DNA of 64,000 nt from Symsagittifera roscoffensis (lineage: Eukaryota; Xenacoelomorpha; Acoela; Convolutidae): the NCBI RefSeq assembly GCF_963678635.1, contig NC_087066.1:7841954-7905953 (forward strand), written 5' to 3'. A model generated the notes under the pieces. It did not search any database and had not been told where the DNA came from. It saw only the letters and a program-made list of their open reading frames with translations. Position numbers and translations under genes: made by a program. This document shows positions 21,361 through 34,520 of this stretch, one piece after another (position 1 is the stretch's first letter; each line of letters opens with the position of its first letter).

Positions 21361-22142
21361 TTGTTACTAACCCAAAGTGGGGATGTTGAAAAAAACCCTG
21401 GTCCTATTGAAACCATTGAAACAGTCTACGTCATCTGCTCAAAAAATTGTGCAAATCTTAAATTTGTTCCTTTGAATTTTCAAAGTATTATTAGAAAACG
21501 GATGCAATTGAAAAATTTCTTGATGATATGGGCGAAAATACAATTATAGGAATTTCCAAAACGTGGCTTTAAAAAGAAGATAGTGATAATTTATGGAATC
21601 TCCACCCTAGAACGCATGCGATGTTCAGATATGATAGGCAATCAGCGGTAAAAAAGAAAGGCGGTGGCGTTTTGTTCTATATACCAGTCAAATTGGCTCC
21701 GAAATTGAGGCCTGATTTAATTTTATTTGATAAAGAAAAATACGAGTCAGTGTGGGTTGAGTGCACATCTACATTTAACATTCCCAGTAAAGAAAAAATG
21801 TTAGTTAATTTGTGTTATAATCCAAGCAGATCAAACTTTTTTGATTTTTTGGAACAATTAACGCTTAACATAGATAATGCATTTTCAGTTTCTAATAAAA
21901 TTACGCTTCTGGGTGATTATAAAATAAATTATCTGGATAGCAGAGAAAAAGAAAATTTAGGTTCTATAATTATTCCATATGGATTGAAGATTTTTTGTCC
22001 AAACGATGAGACAAGAATTAGTTCCTCAACTAAAACTCATATCGACTACATTATCAGTGACTATGAAACAAACGGCATTGAATTTTGTTTTGATACACCT
22101 TATAAAACTGACCATTTTGCTTCATTTATTTTGAGGATATAA
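21361..22142 (+). pseudogene. 2A peptide plus APE endonuclease, LINE ORF2 unit 2
   Basis: Same structure as unit 1: hydrophobic lead, DVEKNPGP 2A motif, frameshift after IIRKR, endonuclease with ISKTWL in place of SETWL and GDYK in place of GDFN. It has one extra defect: an A-to-T change makes a TAA right after KTWL, so the open part resumes at 21621. The substitution NFIDF in unit 1 is NFFDF here and in unit 3. Confidence 0.85.
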
Positions 22143-22362
22143 AAAGCGGCAAAAGTTTACCGAGGATAATTTCGACTTTCAATAAAAAAAATTATCAGAA
22201 AAATGAATTTTGCAATACTTTCTCCGCTCTTCCTTGATATCTCTTATATCAATGTACAGACGCAGAAAACATGTTCTCGACGATGATTTATTTAATTTCT
22301 AGTGCTTTTCAGCAACATCCTCCTATCGAAAAAAAATTGTTCAAAATTTTAAACCAAAAAAT

Positions 22363-23469
22363 GTGTTGAAAACGGAATGGTTCGATTCAAAATGTCAGCA
22401 ATTGTTGATTAAGAAACAGAATTCACTCAGATCATATCGCAGTCAAAGCACAAGCGATAATTGGTCAAAGTACCAGTTTTTACGTATTCAAATGAGCCAA
22501 TTGATTAGAAGTAAACAACTCGATCATTCAAAACCTTGTTTTTCACTTCTCAGCACTATCCAACAACAATGAAAATATATTAACCAAGTTAGAGGTACAT
22601 GTTCTGGCAACAATCGAATTACAGTTTTACGAAATTCCTTCAGTGAAATGATAACCCAAGAAAAAAAAATTGCCAATCATTTCAATTATATTTTTTCAAA
22701 CTTAGGCAAATTTTCGGCGCTAAAAAGCCTCCGAATTAAAACAAATCTGCCTCTGAATCTGCGCCTTTCCAATTTCAACACATTACAGTGAAGCAATGCT
22801 TTGATTAAGTTCGAAAAATCAATATCAGAAAACCAATCGGACCTTGTACCGTACCTGCTAGTGCAATCATTGACGGTCAATCTGTTATAGTTCCACATTT
22901 AACTTTTGTCATAAATACTTGCTTAGATGAGAACTTTTTCCCGATCGAGCTGAAAAAAAGCACACGTAAGCCCTTTGTTTAAAAAAGATGACCCAATGGA
23001 TGCAAAAAATTATCGGCCATTATCAATAACTTGTGCTTTTTCTAAAATTTTTGAAAAAATTTTGCATGCCCAAATAACAGAACATCTTGACAAATTTCAA
23101 ATAATGACACCATTTCAATTCGGATTTCGCAAAATCATTTCAACACAAGATGCTCTTGTTTATGTGACAGAAAGTATTCGAAATCATATAGATTAAAAAA
23201 AAATCGTACATGCAGCTTTATTAGATCTGTCCAAGGCTTTTGATTCTATGTTTTGCATGAAGTTTTAATTGAAAAATTGCTTTCTCTCGGTTTTTCAAAT
23301 GGAGCAAATGCTTTAATTGCTAGCTTCCTAAGCAAACTTAATCAAAGAGTAAAGGTCAATGGAATCTTTTCAGACTGGATTGAAATCAAACGAGGTGTCC
23401 TGCAAGGAACGGTACTTGGTCCGTTGTTGTTCAATTTATATGTTAATGACATACAAGAGCGATTATATT
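22363..23469 (+). pseudogene. Linker and first half of reverse transcriptase, unit 2
   Basis: Linker (22363-22572), then RT fragments 22975-23196 (FKKDDPMDAKNYRPLSITCAF...) and 23253-23469 (to NLYVNDIQERL). The RPLSIT serine is intact here, unlike unit 1. The frameshift at DLSKAFDSM/HEVLIEKLL is shared by all three units. Truncated before the YADD motif at the unit junction. Confidence 0.85.
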
Positions 23470-23691
23470 TAATTTGGCGATTAAATTTTGGCGATTATTT
23501 AATTTATTATGCTGAATAATAAATTCTGGTTGTTTTGTGCAATTTTTCTAATTTCCAAGGCTTAGATGTAAAATATTGAAAAAACCATTGTTTACTGGGG
23601 CTATCTAAGCTGCCATCAAAAGATATTAACTTCAAAATGTGGGATAAATGAGCGGAGAGCTACCACACTGACTCATCTTTTCCTGTTTGCG

Positions 23692-24473
23692 TTGTTACTA
23701 ACCCAAAGTGGGGATGTTGAAAAAAACCCTGGTCCTATTGAAACCATTGAAACAGTCTACGTCATCTGCTCAAAAAATTGTGCAAATCTTAAATTTGTTC
23801 CTTTGAATTTTCAAAGTATTATTAGAAAACGGATGCAATTGAAAAATTTCTTGATGATATGGGCGAAAATACAATTATAGGAATTTCCAAAACGTGGCTT
23901 AAAAAAGAAGATAGTGATAATTTATGGAATCTCCACCCTAGAACGCATGCGATGTTCAGATATGATAGGCAATCAGCGGTAAAAAAGAAAGGCGGTGGCG
24001 TTTTGTTCTATATACCAGTCAAATTGGCTCCGAAATTGAGGCCTGATTTAATTTTATTTGATAAAGAAAAATACGAGTCAGTGTGGGTTGAGTGCACATC
24101 TACATTTAACATTCCCAGTAAAGAAAAAATGTTAGTTAATTTGTGTTATAATCCAAGCAGATCAAACTTTTTTGATTTTTTGGAACAATTAACGCTTAAC
24201 ATAGATAATGCATTTTCAGTTTCTAATAAAATTACGCTTCTGGGTGATTATAAAATAAATTATCTGGATAGCAGAGAAAAAGAAAATTTAGGTTCTATAA
24301 TTATTCCATATGGATTGAAGATTTTTTGTCCAAACGATGAGACAAGAATTAGTTCCTCAACTAAAACTCATATCGACTACATTATCAGTGACTATGAAAC
24401 AAACGGCATTGAATTTTGTTTTGATACACCTTATAAAACCGACCATTTTGCTTCATTTATTTTGAGGATATAA
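23692..24473 (+). pseudogene. 2A peptide plus APE endonuclease, LINE ORF2 unit 3
   Basis: Same arrangement: DVEKNPGP 2A motif, one-base frameshift, then an open endonuclease frame from 23859 with ISKTWL, GGGVLFYIP, GDYKINYLD, HIDYI and TDHFA. The shared lysine substitutions and frameshift show that the unit was already defective when it was multiplied. Confidence 0.85.
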
Positions 24474-24693
24474 AAAGCGGCAAAAGTTTATCGAGGATAA
24501 TTTTGACTTTCAATAAAAAAAATTATCAGAAAAATGAATTTTGCAATACTTTCTCCGCTCTTCCTTGATATCTCTTATATCAATGTACAGACGCAGAAAA
24601 CATGTTCTCGACGATGATTTATTTAATTTCTAGTGCTCTTCAGCAACATCCTCCTATCGAAAAAAAATTGTTCAAAATTTTAAACCAAAAAAT

Positions 24694-25498
24694 GTGTTGA
24701 AAACGGAATGGTTCGATTCAAAATGTCAGCAATTGTTGATTAAGAAACAGAATTCACTCAGATCATATCGCAGTCAAAGCACAAGCGATAATTGGTCAAA
24801 GTACCAGTTTTTACGTATTCAAATGAGCCAATTGATTAGAAGTAAACAACTCGATCATTCAAAAACTTGTTTTTCACTTCTCAGCACTATCCAACAAAAA
24901 TGAAAATATATTAACCAAGTTAGAGGTACATGTTCTGGCAACAATCGAATTACAGTTCTACGAAATTCCTTCAGTGAAATGATAACCCAAGAAAAAAAAT
25001 TGCCAATCATTTCAATTATATTTTTTCAAACTTAGGGCAAATTTTTCGGCGCTAAAAAGCCTCCGAATTACAACAAATCTGCCTCTGAATCTGCGCCTTT
25101 CCAATTTCAACACATTACAGTGAAGCAATGCTTTGATTAAGTTCGAAAAATCAATATCAGAAAACCAATCGGACCTTGTACCGTACCTGCTAGTGCAATC
25201 ATTGACGGTCAATCTGTTATAGTTCCACATTTAACTTTTGTCATAAATACTTGCTTAGATGAGAACTTTTTCCCGATCGAGCTGAAAAAAAGCACACGTA
25301 ACCCCTTTGTTTAAAAAAGATGACCCAATGGATGCAAAAAATTATCGGCCATTATCAATAACTTGTGCTTTTTCTAAAATTTTTGAAAAAATTTTGCATG
25401 CCCAAATAACAGAACATCTTGACAAATTTCAAATAATGACACCATTTCAATTCGGATTTCGCAAAATCATTTCAAACAAGATGCTCTTGTTTATGTGA
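24694..25498 (+). pseudogene. Linker and RT fingers, unit 3
   Basis: Linker fragment 24694-24903 and RT fragment 25307-25498 (NYRPLSITCAF to FQFGFRKIIS). A one-base loss (TTTCAAACAAG against TTTCAACACAAG in the other units) shifts the frame after KIIS. This indel is unique to unit 3. Confidence 0.8.
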
Positions 25499-25582
25499 CA
25501 GAAAGTATTCGAAATCAAATAGATTAAAAAAAATAGTACATGCAGCTTTATTAGATCTGTCCAAGGCTTTTGATTCTATGTT

Positions 25583-26704
25583 TTGCATGAAGTTTTAATT
25601 GAAAAATTGCTTTCTCTCGGTTTTTCAAATGGAGCAAATGCTTTAATTGCTAGCTTCCTAAGCAAACTTATTCAAAGAGTAAAGGTCAATGGAATCTTTT
25701 CAGACTGGATTGAAATCAAACGAGGTGTCCTGCAAGGAACGGTACTTGGTCCGTTGTTGTTCAATTTATATGTTAATGACATACAAGAGCGATTATATGA
25801 AGGTTGTACTTTAGTTCAATATGCTGACGACTGTATGGTTTTTTCCCCCTTCTATTTTTTCTGAGGATGCTTTCAATCGATTGCAAAAATCACTCAAAAA
25901 CCTAACGGATTTTTTGCAGAGAACCAATTGAATCTGAATGCATCTAAATCGGAATTTATAACATTTTGTCAAAAAAATGATAGCAAAAATGTAGATACTG
26001 ATACAATAGTAAATAATGGGCATTATGTATTCAAAAATTCAAAATGCAAATATTTAGGCCTTATTCTTGATTCAAGTTTATCTTTTCATGCTCAAATCAA
26101 AACAATTCTCCAAAAAATTGAACAAGGAATTAAAACTATAGATACAATTGGACAACAACTGCCGACTTTATCATTAGTTGCTTTGCTTCATTGTCTTGTT
26201 TTATCACATTTAGATTATTCAGCAAAATTTTAAATACAAATTAATGCTTCTTTGATGCTATCTCTAGAGAAACAGTTGAACTGGGCGTTAAAAAAAACAT
26301 ATTTCACATCGAAATTTAAATCTTCTTCCCTTCTTTGTATTAGCAAATCGTTCATTGGAATCGAGAAAAGAAATGAGTTAAAGTGTGTAAATTACTTATA
26401 CCAATATCTTACAAACAAAAAGAAGGCTTTTCAAAATACATTGAGACTAGCGACTGCCAATTATAGGCTCAACAAAAGAACGAAACATATTATTTTTGAC
26501 AAACATTGTTCTACCGCTTCTCTACGAAAATCATTTTTTCATTTGACTTCTAAAAAATGGAATTCACTGCCCATAATTTTGCGCAATTTAGAAAAATCTA
26601 GAACAGGATTCAAGAAAAAATTGAGAGAATTTTACGTGAATGAACTGAGAAACAATCCAATACGTACAAATACAAATACGTGGCGTGATTTCCGTTTTTG
26701 CTAG
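25583..26704 (+). pseudogene. RT palm, thumb and C-terminal domain of the LINE (single copy)
   Basis: Continues unit 3: RGVLQGTVLGPLLFNLYVNDI, then QYADDCMVF (catalytic YADD), a frameshift at a T run near 25855, then thumb sequence NLNASKSEFITF...KCKYLGLILDSSLSFHAQI (25928-26233), a stop, and the C-terminal domain (26252-26704: LEKQLNWALKKTYF...SKKWNSLP...KKLREFYVN). This is the usual CR1-type ORF2 ending. Only one copy exists, so the three units share one 3' half. The frame breaks make it non-functional. Confidence 0.85.
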
Positions 26705-27600
26705 TTCTATATGTTTTATTTAGTTTAATTTTTTACAAATTATTTGAAAGAGAATCTGTATATACCCTGTATATACGCTGTATGTTTGGACTATCTGTAA
26801 AATTGTTTGTAAAGTTTTAATACCAGCTCGTTCTTAATTCTTAAAACTGATGTTTTTTTTTAGTATCCGTAACTTCATTTATTTTATTCAACCAATTTCT
26901 GAACAGTAACCGAACTTGTTTTGTTTTGTTTTGTTTATTGCTTGTTTTCTGATTTTGTGTTTTTGTTTGATGTAACCAATGAATTTTAACCAACTTTATT
27001 ATTTACACTTTGCTATACTGATGCCTCGGCTTTTATTGTATAGTAATTCAGGTGTTCTTTCTTTTCTTCTTTCTGAAAAAACTCGGTCGGACATGGCAGT
27101 TACAAGGGCAAATGGTATTCTTAAACAACAAAAGACTTTTTACAAGTTTTTTGAGGTACATAATTCAACCCTCCCCCCAGTAAAGTAGAATTCAAATCTA
27201 ATGATTTTAATAAGTCCTCTTTGTTTGCGAAAACCATTAACTATAATAGCTGCCCGCTCCGACCAATTATTTGAATTTAATATTTCTGAGAAAGACAATC
27301 ACCCGCTGGTAAAAAAAAGTTGATCGTACGTACGGACCCTGGTTAAATACATGGACCCTGTTAAATTACCCTGGAATTTAAATTTACTAAGTTTACGAAT
27401 GACTCATACTACCGTGGGTACACTAAATGAGCAAAATGAAGCCAAATTTACATGTTTTGTCTCAAAACGTCTTTTTTAACGTCGCACAATTTTAAAATTT
27501 TTTGATAGAAAATTTGAAAAAAAAGGAAAAATGAAAAATTGTGAAAAACGACAATCCGAACTATAACAACCAAATAACATTGTAAAACCAGGTAAAACTC
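26705..27600. other. LINE 3' flank and unassigned sequence
   Basis: Begins with a probable LINE 3'UTR: ATATACCCTGTATATACGCTG and a TTTTG simple repeat at 26919-26938. No gene seen; the 69-codon plus frame at 26979 has no recognisable family. Confidence 0.4.
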
Positions 27601-27603
27601 TAA

Positions 27604-27830
27604 AGGATGGCCGCCGAGCGTCTAAGGATTTTAATCGATTATAATGAATCATAACTCGAACGCTATGGAATAAACACAAAAAATCGATTATAATCGATTA
27701 TAATCGATTATAATCGATTATAATGGATTTTATTGCTTCGAAAAATCAATTTTTATTATATTATAATCGATTATTTTGTAATTTCATAGACACTGTTTAT
27801 ATAATGAGAATATAATCGATTAGGATCCAT
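27604..27830. repeat. AT-rich 10-bp unit array, short copy
   Basis: Left end GGCCGCCGAGCGTCTAAGG and right end, reversed, ACCCGCACCGAGCTCCC are similar to each other and to the 46608 element ends. The interior is a run of CGATTATAAT units. Probably a short MITE of the same group; target duplication not clear. Confidence 0.6.
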
Positions 27831-27839
27831 GGGAGCTCG

Positions 27840-30800
27840 GTGCGGGTTGCAGTTGATTTTTTGCAATTAAAATATACAGTTATGATTTTTTAAACACCAA
27901 ATAAGAGATTAGAAATTAGATGGGAGGAAAATTAAACGACAAAAATTACAGAATTAGAATTTTCGTGAATTAGGACATTTTCAACTGGGCCAACAAACAG
28001 TTTTGCTCAGAAGGAACCCGCACGGGCAGACTTGAGACTAAAATCGATTTAAATTAAATTTACAGATAAAATACTGCATAGACTCGAATTACGATAGACC
28101 ATTCACATACGTAGATCAATTTATAATGGTTTAAATTCAATTTTATTCCAGAATAAAATCAATTTTTCCTGCATAAAAGTGAAGTTAAATCGATTTAAAT
28201 GGATTTTTCTAGGGCAGTGAAAATCATCAAAATCTCATAAAAACGAACTGAACATAAAAATTTCTTTCGCTTCGAGGTTTGAGCAAGTTTTTTTCCTCAA
28301 GAAATTCTTTAAGTGAGCCACAGAGACCAAGAGTCACTTGAAGAGAATATTGTACCGCAAATTTTCGCGTTCAAGGGATTCTTTTTCAAATTGTGCGAAT
28401 CTAAAGGTTCCGGCGGTACTGACAAGTACGATTGAGTAAAAATTTTCAAATGTCGTTTTTTATTATCTAAGTTCTACACTCAGTTTTGTAATGCACATAT
28501 GATAAAAATAAAAATATCAGTTAGGCAAAAACGTTTATTTGGTGCTTAAGGTTTAGACATTAGTTATCCTATCGTATTTTCAGGCCAAATATTGGTAGAT
28601 GTGGGAGCTGATCAGGGGGGGTCCCTGCAGAAACACATGTTTTAATATAGTGAATAGAGCATCCGGTCTGCAGGCTATGTAATAACATTGGTCAAGGAGT
28701 CAGCAACGTAATAGGATAGGGAATGGATTTGATGAGGTTTCATGGTTTGTGTAATGGTAAGAGAATGGTAAGAAAAAAGCGTTTCTTTTTTTGGTTTTTG
28801 TGTGTAAAGCTTGTTTTTTTTAAAGAAATTTGGAGGCCAGTTACCTAATTGGTAAATATCTGAGAGGTTAGTTACGGGTATATTATAAAATCAAGGTATT
28901 AAAGTATGTTTTTCGGTTCATGGTAAGTCAACGGTAAGAGTTTTTTTGCGCAAAAAATTATTTTTCTAAATAAAAAAAAATGATTTTAAAAAAAATTTCA
29001 ATACACGATAAGAATTGATATAATTTGTATCTTTTTTTTGACGTTCTTACTTTTTAAAACAGTGCTCTATCTACTTGAAATTACCCTGGAACCTACTGAA
29101 ATTTCAAAAAAAACCACTGCATCGTATAGTAAAATTACTGCAACAATTTACTTTTACAAATAAAAAAACTACAAGTTCACCTTAAATTACCTATAGACTT
29201 CAATACATGCACATCGTAAATTTTATTCAACTTTCTCCGGTAGAACTTGTCAAGAAGAAATGCTGAACAAACTGCTTAGAATCCACACAAATTATCAGTT
29301 TTTTGTAGTTTTCTGGGAACCATTCGCCAATAATTTTTGATAGAAAGGAATAAGTTTTGCTTTTTGACCAATAGAATCAGCAAAGTAGCAAAATTTATCC
29401 AATAGAGCTATCATGATCCAGTGTTCTCCTCTATCAATGCTTCGAGCTCAGTTGGTGATTGCCAAATAAAAGTGTTTTAGTTGATGTACTTTATCAGAGG
29501 GGTCCTATCCCATGTACTTGAACCTGAGCTCAGGGGTTCTTTCAAAATTTTTTACAGGTGAGAAAATATTCATATCTGCAATTGCTAGCNNNNNNNNNNN
29601 NNNNNNNNNNNNNNNNNNNNNNNNNNNNNNNNNNNNNNNNNNNNNNNNNNNNNNNNNNNNNNNNNNNNNNNNNNNNNNNNNNNNNNNNNNNNNNNNNNNN
29701 NNNNNNNNNNNNNNNNNNNNNNNNNNNNNNNNNNNNNNNNNNNNNNNNNNNNNNNNNNNNNNNNNNNNNNNNNNNNNNNNNNNNNNNNNCGTAGCAAAAT
29801 TATTAGTTTTTTTTTGCTGAGGAACTGAACGAGACTTTTTGGATAAAGGAAGATGAATTGTTTTTGAAGTTCTTGAAAAAATGATAAAAAATATTGCAAA
29901 TATAGAGACGTATTGTATATTTATCGTACAAAAAATTTGTTTCTGTTCCTTCTGATAAATAGAAAATTCATGAAATTGGTGGAGCTGTTTCTGCATTATC
30001 ATAGTAAATCAACTGTTTTTTTGGAGTTAGAAGACCATGAGGAATAGATGCTGCATTCTTATACAACTTTTTTAATTGAAGTCCGAGACCTAACTGTTGA
30101 CATAATGTATTGATTTGTAAAACACCTCTCGGTGATTTCAACAACTATAATTGTATATTTTGGTCTACATCTCGTCCCAATTGCCTTCGATGAGACAAAA
30201 TATGCTTATTATTTATTGTATTCAGTTACGTGTCTCTTTCAGCAGTAGCAAATTTTACAATCTGCTTAGAATTTGAAATTTCTTCACAGGAGTCATTGAG
30301 TTTCAACAGATATTTCGTTTCGCTTTTGGGAATGTTTTCATTCAGTTTAAAATCAATTTCGTGGATAAAATTATGTTTTTTTTTGCATTTCTCCATAACG
30401 AGGTTGATTAATTTCATTAAAAAAAATTTTTCAAAATTGAATTGAAATGTTCCAATTTTTCACCAATGAAAAATAGTAGGTGATTTTCCAGATCTACTCA
30501 AAACAAGTAGTAAAAAAAAGAATTGGTTTTTGAAAAAAAATTACTCGTAGCTTTGGAGAAGGTTGAATATGACCGGCTGTACTTGATAAAACTGCTATCC
30601 AAACTGTTGTTTCTTCAACATTATCCGAATGATTGCACGTGCTAGTGCTAAAGCTATGACAAAAAATTGGCGCAACAAAAACCGAAAAGGATCTATCACA
30701 CGTACGTTCAAAAAACTTACATCATTTTTGTTCATGATTCTCTTCATCAAAAACAAAGTTTTCCAAGTTCAATTGCTTGTCACTTTCATCACCCATCTTA

Positions 30801-30990
30801 ACTTTGGAAAAACAAAATTGAAAATGAACTTTTAAAATACAAGATAATAAGAAATAATTCATATGATTTACAATATATTAGAAAAAGCATCGAGTCCATG
30901 TTGAGTATGCAATTGCTTTTCTTTCTTCAAAGCGAGGAGTTTTTTGCACGACAAAATGAGCAGTTGCTACAATCCAATCAAATTCTTCAT
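27840..30990. other. Unassigned stretch with assembly gap
   Basis: No supportable gene. Contains a 200-N gap at 29590-29789, so frames reported across it are meaningless. Sequence is AT-rich and mostly unique in this window. Confidence 0.6.
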
Positions 30991-31079
30991 CTTTGAAAAT
31001 CAAAATCTGGAGCTTTTTTGTTTTTTCAATATTCTTTCAAGTTCAGTATTTTTTCATAACCACTGCTCCAATTGATTCA

Positions 31080-32450
31080 ATGAAGATGCTTTGTACGTCA
31101 AGCAGATTGAGATGTGGCTTTGAACTTTTTGGAAGGAAGAAAAGAATATCTCATATTTTTATAAACTCTTTTACTATTTTATTTTTGATACACTCAAAAA
31201 AAACTCATGAGGTTTTCGCTGCACTTTTTTTTGTTAAAATGATTAGTAATCCAATAATGCATGTAAAATTCGGAAAAGTATTACCAATCAGAGGCTCTTC
31301 GCTTACACTTCTCGCCGCTAAATTAGCAAATTCACATCAATTGATTAATAATCGTGATCACAGCGACCACAATTACTTTTTGTTATGCTACACTGCCTCC
31401 TATCATCTTACATACAAACTTGGTCTTATTGTTGGGAAGTCGGTTGACCCTAAACTGGAAGAGACTCATCTACATACCTATACAAAGCACTGAACGCATC
31501 AAATATCAGGCAATTTCATTATGCCTATAAGCTTGAACAAGAATTCTCAAATTGAGCGACTTAGAAATTTTCAACTAAACGAGTTTCAATATCAAAAAAG
31601 ATATCTAATTCCAATGATTGTCTCCAATTTTGAAAGTTCAGATAATTTCATCATGGATCTGCTTTTGTTATATGAACCCGGAAGGCATCACTTTGTTTTG
31701 ATAAAAGACCTGCTACAATTTGTTTGTGAAGTTCGAAAGCAAAAATCCGAAGTTTTCTGCAGTTGTGCCGTAACTGTTTTAAAATTCATTACAACGAAAT
31801 TGATCGTAAAAAGCACGAAAGATCTTGTAAAGATCATGAACCAGCTATAAGGATAGTGCCGGAAGCCGAAAATGGTTGCCACAACTAATATATTAAAAAC
31901 TTCCCAGCTCTCTGGTATGCGCCTATTGTGATTTTTTTATGACTTCGAATCGTTCATGAATCACGTTAAAACTTGTTTAAACAACTCACAATTTTTCTCA
32001 TCTGGCCTTATAGAAAAACATGAACCCTCTGGATACTCGATGGTTGCTATTAATCATGTGTCAACAAAACCGTTTTTCTTCAGTCTTGATAGCACTGAAA
32101 ATTGTTTAGAAAACTTTATAAGAGAGTAAAACCTGTTAGCTAGAGATGTTTACATCTATAAACGGAAAGTGCCACATTATTTGAGAGACCGTAGTCAACT
32201 GTGTGAAAAAAAGACTGTGACCTGTTAGATCTGTCAAGAAAACTTTCTGGACAGCGAAGGAAAATTTCTGAATCACTGTCATTAATCGGGAAAAAACTCT
32301 AGAATGGACCCACGACAAATGTAATTTACCGCAAAGAAACATAAATTACGTTCCAGTCGTTGGACATAAGTTGCAGAATTATGACATGCGTCATACATGT
32401 CTAGCTCTCAACGAAAGAGACTCGCATAGTACAATACAAGTCATTCCATC
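31080..32450 (+). pseudogene. Family-B DNA polymerase relic, N-terminal part
   Basis: Overlapping broken plus frames carry the landmarks usual upstream of the polymerase in Maverick/Polinton-type and related protein-primed PolB genes: a LPIRGSSLTLLAAKLANSH segment (31288-31344), YFLLCYTASYHL and ISGNFIMPISLNK, then YEPGRHHFVLIKDLLQF (31670 region). These are followed by FFYDFESF (exonuclease motif I, DxE, near 31940), a CxxC...HCH zinc-like segment (ICQENFLDSEGKFLNHCH) and KCNLPQRNINYVPVVGHKL. Each piece is in a different frame, so the gene is inactive. Neighbouring Polinton genes (integrase, ATPase, capsid) are not seen. Confidence 0.7.
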
Positions 32451-32481
32451 GAGAAAAATATTTCACTAATTATCAGAGTAG

Positions 32482-33949
32482 TTGTTAAACCCATTACACG
32501 AAACGATCAAACCACGCAAAAACCTTTATGAGTATCTTCGTTTTATAGACTCTTTCAAGTATCTAAACTCATCACTACAGAAGTTAGTTGACAACTTGCA
32601 GAACAACAAAATTACAATTCTGAAAAACAACTTTCAAAGCGTAAGCCGAACTTGTAGAAATCTTATACGCAGCAAAGGATTCTATCCTTATAATTTATGA
32701 CCGATCTTAAAAAATTCTCTATCAGCTATGAAACATATGGCCTTGATTGCGCACATCATTTCACTGCTTCATACATGGCTGGTAAAGCTTAAAAGTGGGT
32801 ATGTAAAGCTGATGATGAATTGCCAACAGATCGAGATTATTATGAAATGGTTGAAAAAATGATGCGGGGTGGAACTGCATCAATCTTTCAAAATTGACAG
32901 CTCACTGCAAACAACAGACAGTTGAACGAAACGCTTAATGCGAGCGAAGATACTATATATGGCTTCATGGTTGATGCCAACAACTTATACGGTGGAGTAA
33001 TGAAGACTAACAAACTACCTGCACGTCATTTCAAGACAATCGGAGTTAGAAGTAAAAGAACCAATCGTGAAAACGAAGATGAGAACTCCATGCCAATAGA
33101 AGAAATTTTAGCAAACTCTGACGGTTCAGACAACGGTTATATTGTTGAAATTGATTTAAAATACCGTCAATTGTTGCATCAAAGTCGCTGTGGGCCCGCA
33201 ATAGGTAAAGTGAAAAAACTGTTACAAACTTTACATGATACGACATGATACATAATACATAGTTCATTATAATTCCGGAAACTCTGCGTGAAGCTTGGCT
33301 TTATCGTTACAAAACTATCGCATTGTAATATCAAACAAGAATTGTGGCTCGAACCGTACATAACTCTAAGTACAACACAAACGGAAAGTGGAAAAAAAAC
33401 AAGTTTGAAGTAGCCCTGTTCAAACTTTTGATTAATTCAATTTATGGGAAATTGCGTGAGTCAAAAAGAAAGAGCATGAAAATCAAGATTTTACGAGATG
33501 CTGAAGAAGCGATGCGAAATAAACGTAAGTTTGAATTTGAAACCTACAAACAATTTAGTGAAGACATGGCTGCATTAATATTAGCGCCAACCAAAATCAG
33601 ATGGGATGTACCCACAAATGTAGGAGCGTGTATACTTGAGCTAGCAGAGTTTGAGATGCACAAATTTCACTACAAGGTTATGAAGCCCAACTTAATCTGT
33701 CACCTCTTGTAATTAGACTTTGACAGCCTAATCTACCGTATAAAAACAGAAAAGTTCGAACTTTTATGAAAAACTGTACGAGGAACGTAAAATTTTGGAC
33801 AACTTTGACTTCTCCAAATATCAATAGGACCACTTTCTCTACAATGCGGAAAACGAATTTACAGTTTTAAAGTTTAAAGACGAGTTCGGATAATATAATT
33901 ACAGAATTCGATGCATTGAAGCCAAAACTTTGTTCAATACTATCGCAAA
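32482..33949 (+). pseudogene. Family-B DNA polymerase relic, exonuclease to palm
   Basis: Fragments in order: LRFIDSFKYLNSSLQKLV (exonuclease II region, 32482-32697); a stop-interrupted stretch with CAHHFTASYMAGKA and MMRGGTASIF; then VDANNLYG (polymerase motif A, 32922-33248); LINSIYGKLRES (motif B, 33344 frame); RWDVPTNVGACILELAEFEM; and an HLL-stop-LDFDSLIYRIK segment (motif C near 33707-33745, the usual YxDTDS reduced to a stop followed by DFDS). A KDEFG-type end precedes a GTAAGT donor at 33950. Motif order and spacing fit PolB of Polintons; the interruptions make it a pseudogene. Confidence 0.75.
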
Positions 33950-34520
33950 GTAAGTAAATTTCCTTCAAAATTACCGGCTCAAAATTGTTCACGATTTAGT
34001 TGTTCACGATTTTTAGTCTAACTTCGAGCCAGTGAGCAGACCTAAATTAGTTAAATTAGGCTTAGATTAAGCCTCAAAAATCTAGTTTTTTCCAAGTTAA
34101 GCTAATTTTTGAAGTTTTTACTGCCCTAAACTTTTAACCGTTTTTTTCGTTTTTAATGTAATTTTTCTACAAATTTTTTTTTTATTTTGCTTGTTTCACC
34201 TTGACTGTAAAATATGCCTAAGTTCTAGTTTTTTGCTCAGATCCTTTGTTAATACTATGGTCGGAATATTGTGTGCTACATTAAAATGATTTTTTTGAAA
34301 AGTTTATATTGAAAAATTTGAAAAAAAGACATTTGAAAAAAAAAACTTTCTAAAAGTTTGAAAAAATTTCAAAAAAACTATTAAAAACAAAAATTTGGAA
34401 AAAAAAATTCATAGAAAAAAATTTTAGTGAAAAAAAAATTAAAAAACATTTTTTGAAAAAAAAAGTTGGTGAAAATTTTTTTTGTAAGTAATGATTGGTG
34501 AGCATCATTTTTTTTTTTAG
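33950..34520 (+). other. Candidate intron inside the polymerase relic
   Basis: Begins GTAAGTAAAT and ends in a long T run followed by AG. The 571 bp between have no polymerase similarity and very low complexity. Coding similarity resumes on the other side in the expected order (ITEFDALKPKL before; AEGITKVTQRLLTHEKY after). An insertion is an alternative explanation. Confidence 0.55.

Larger units (their letters stand above)
21154..23484 (+). repeat. LINE internal tandem unit 2 (2,331 bp)
   Basis: Second head-to-tail copy with the same start, the same internal defects and the same 16-bp junction filler before unit 3. The identical junction at both boundaries suggests it formed once and was then multiplied by unequal exchange or replication slippage. 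Confidence 0.95.
23485..25798 (+). repeat. LINE internal tandem unit 3
   Basis: Third copy. Its right end is the point (GAGCGATTATAT) where units 1 and 2 break off; here the sequence continues without interruption into the YADD half of RT, so unit 3 is the one joined to the original 3' part of the LINE. Confidence 0.95.

Noticed and set aside
29505-30002. ORFs across the first N gap
   Set aside because: They consist mainly of unknown residues and have no support.
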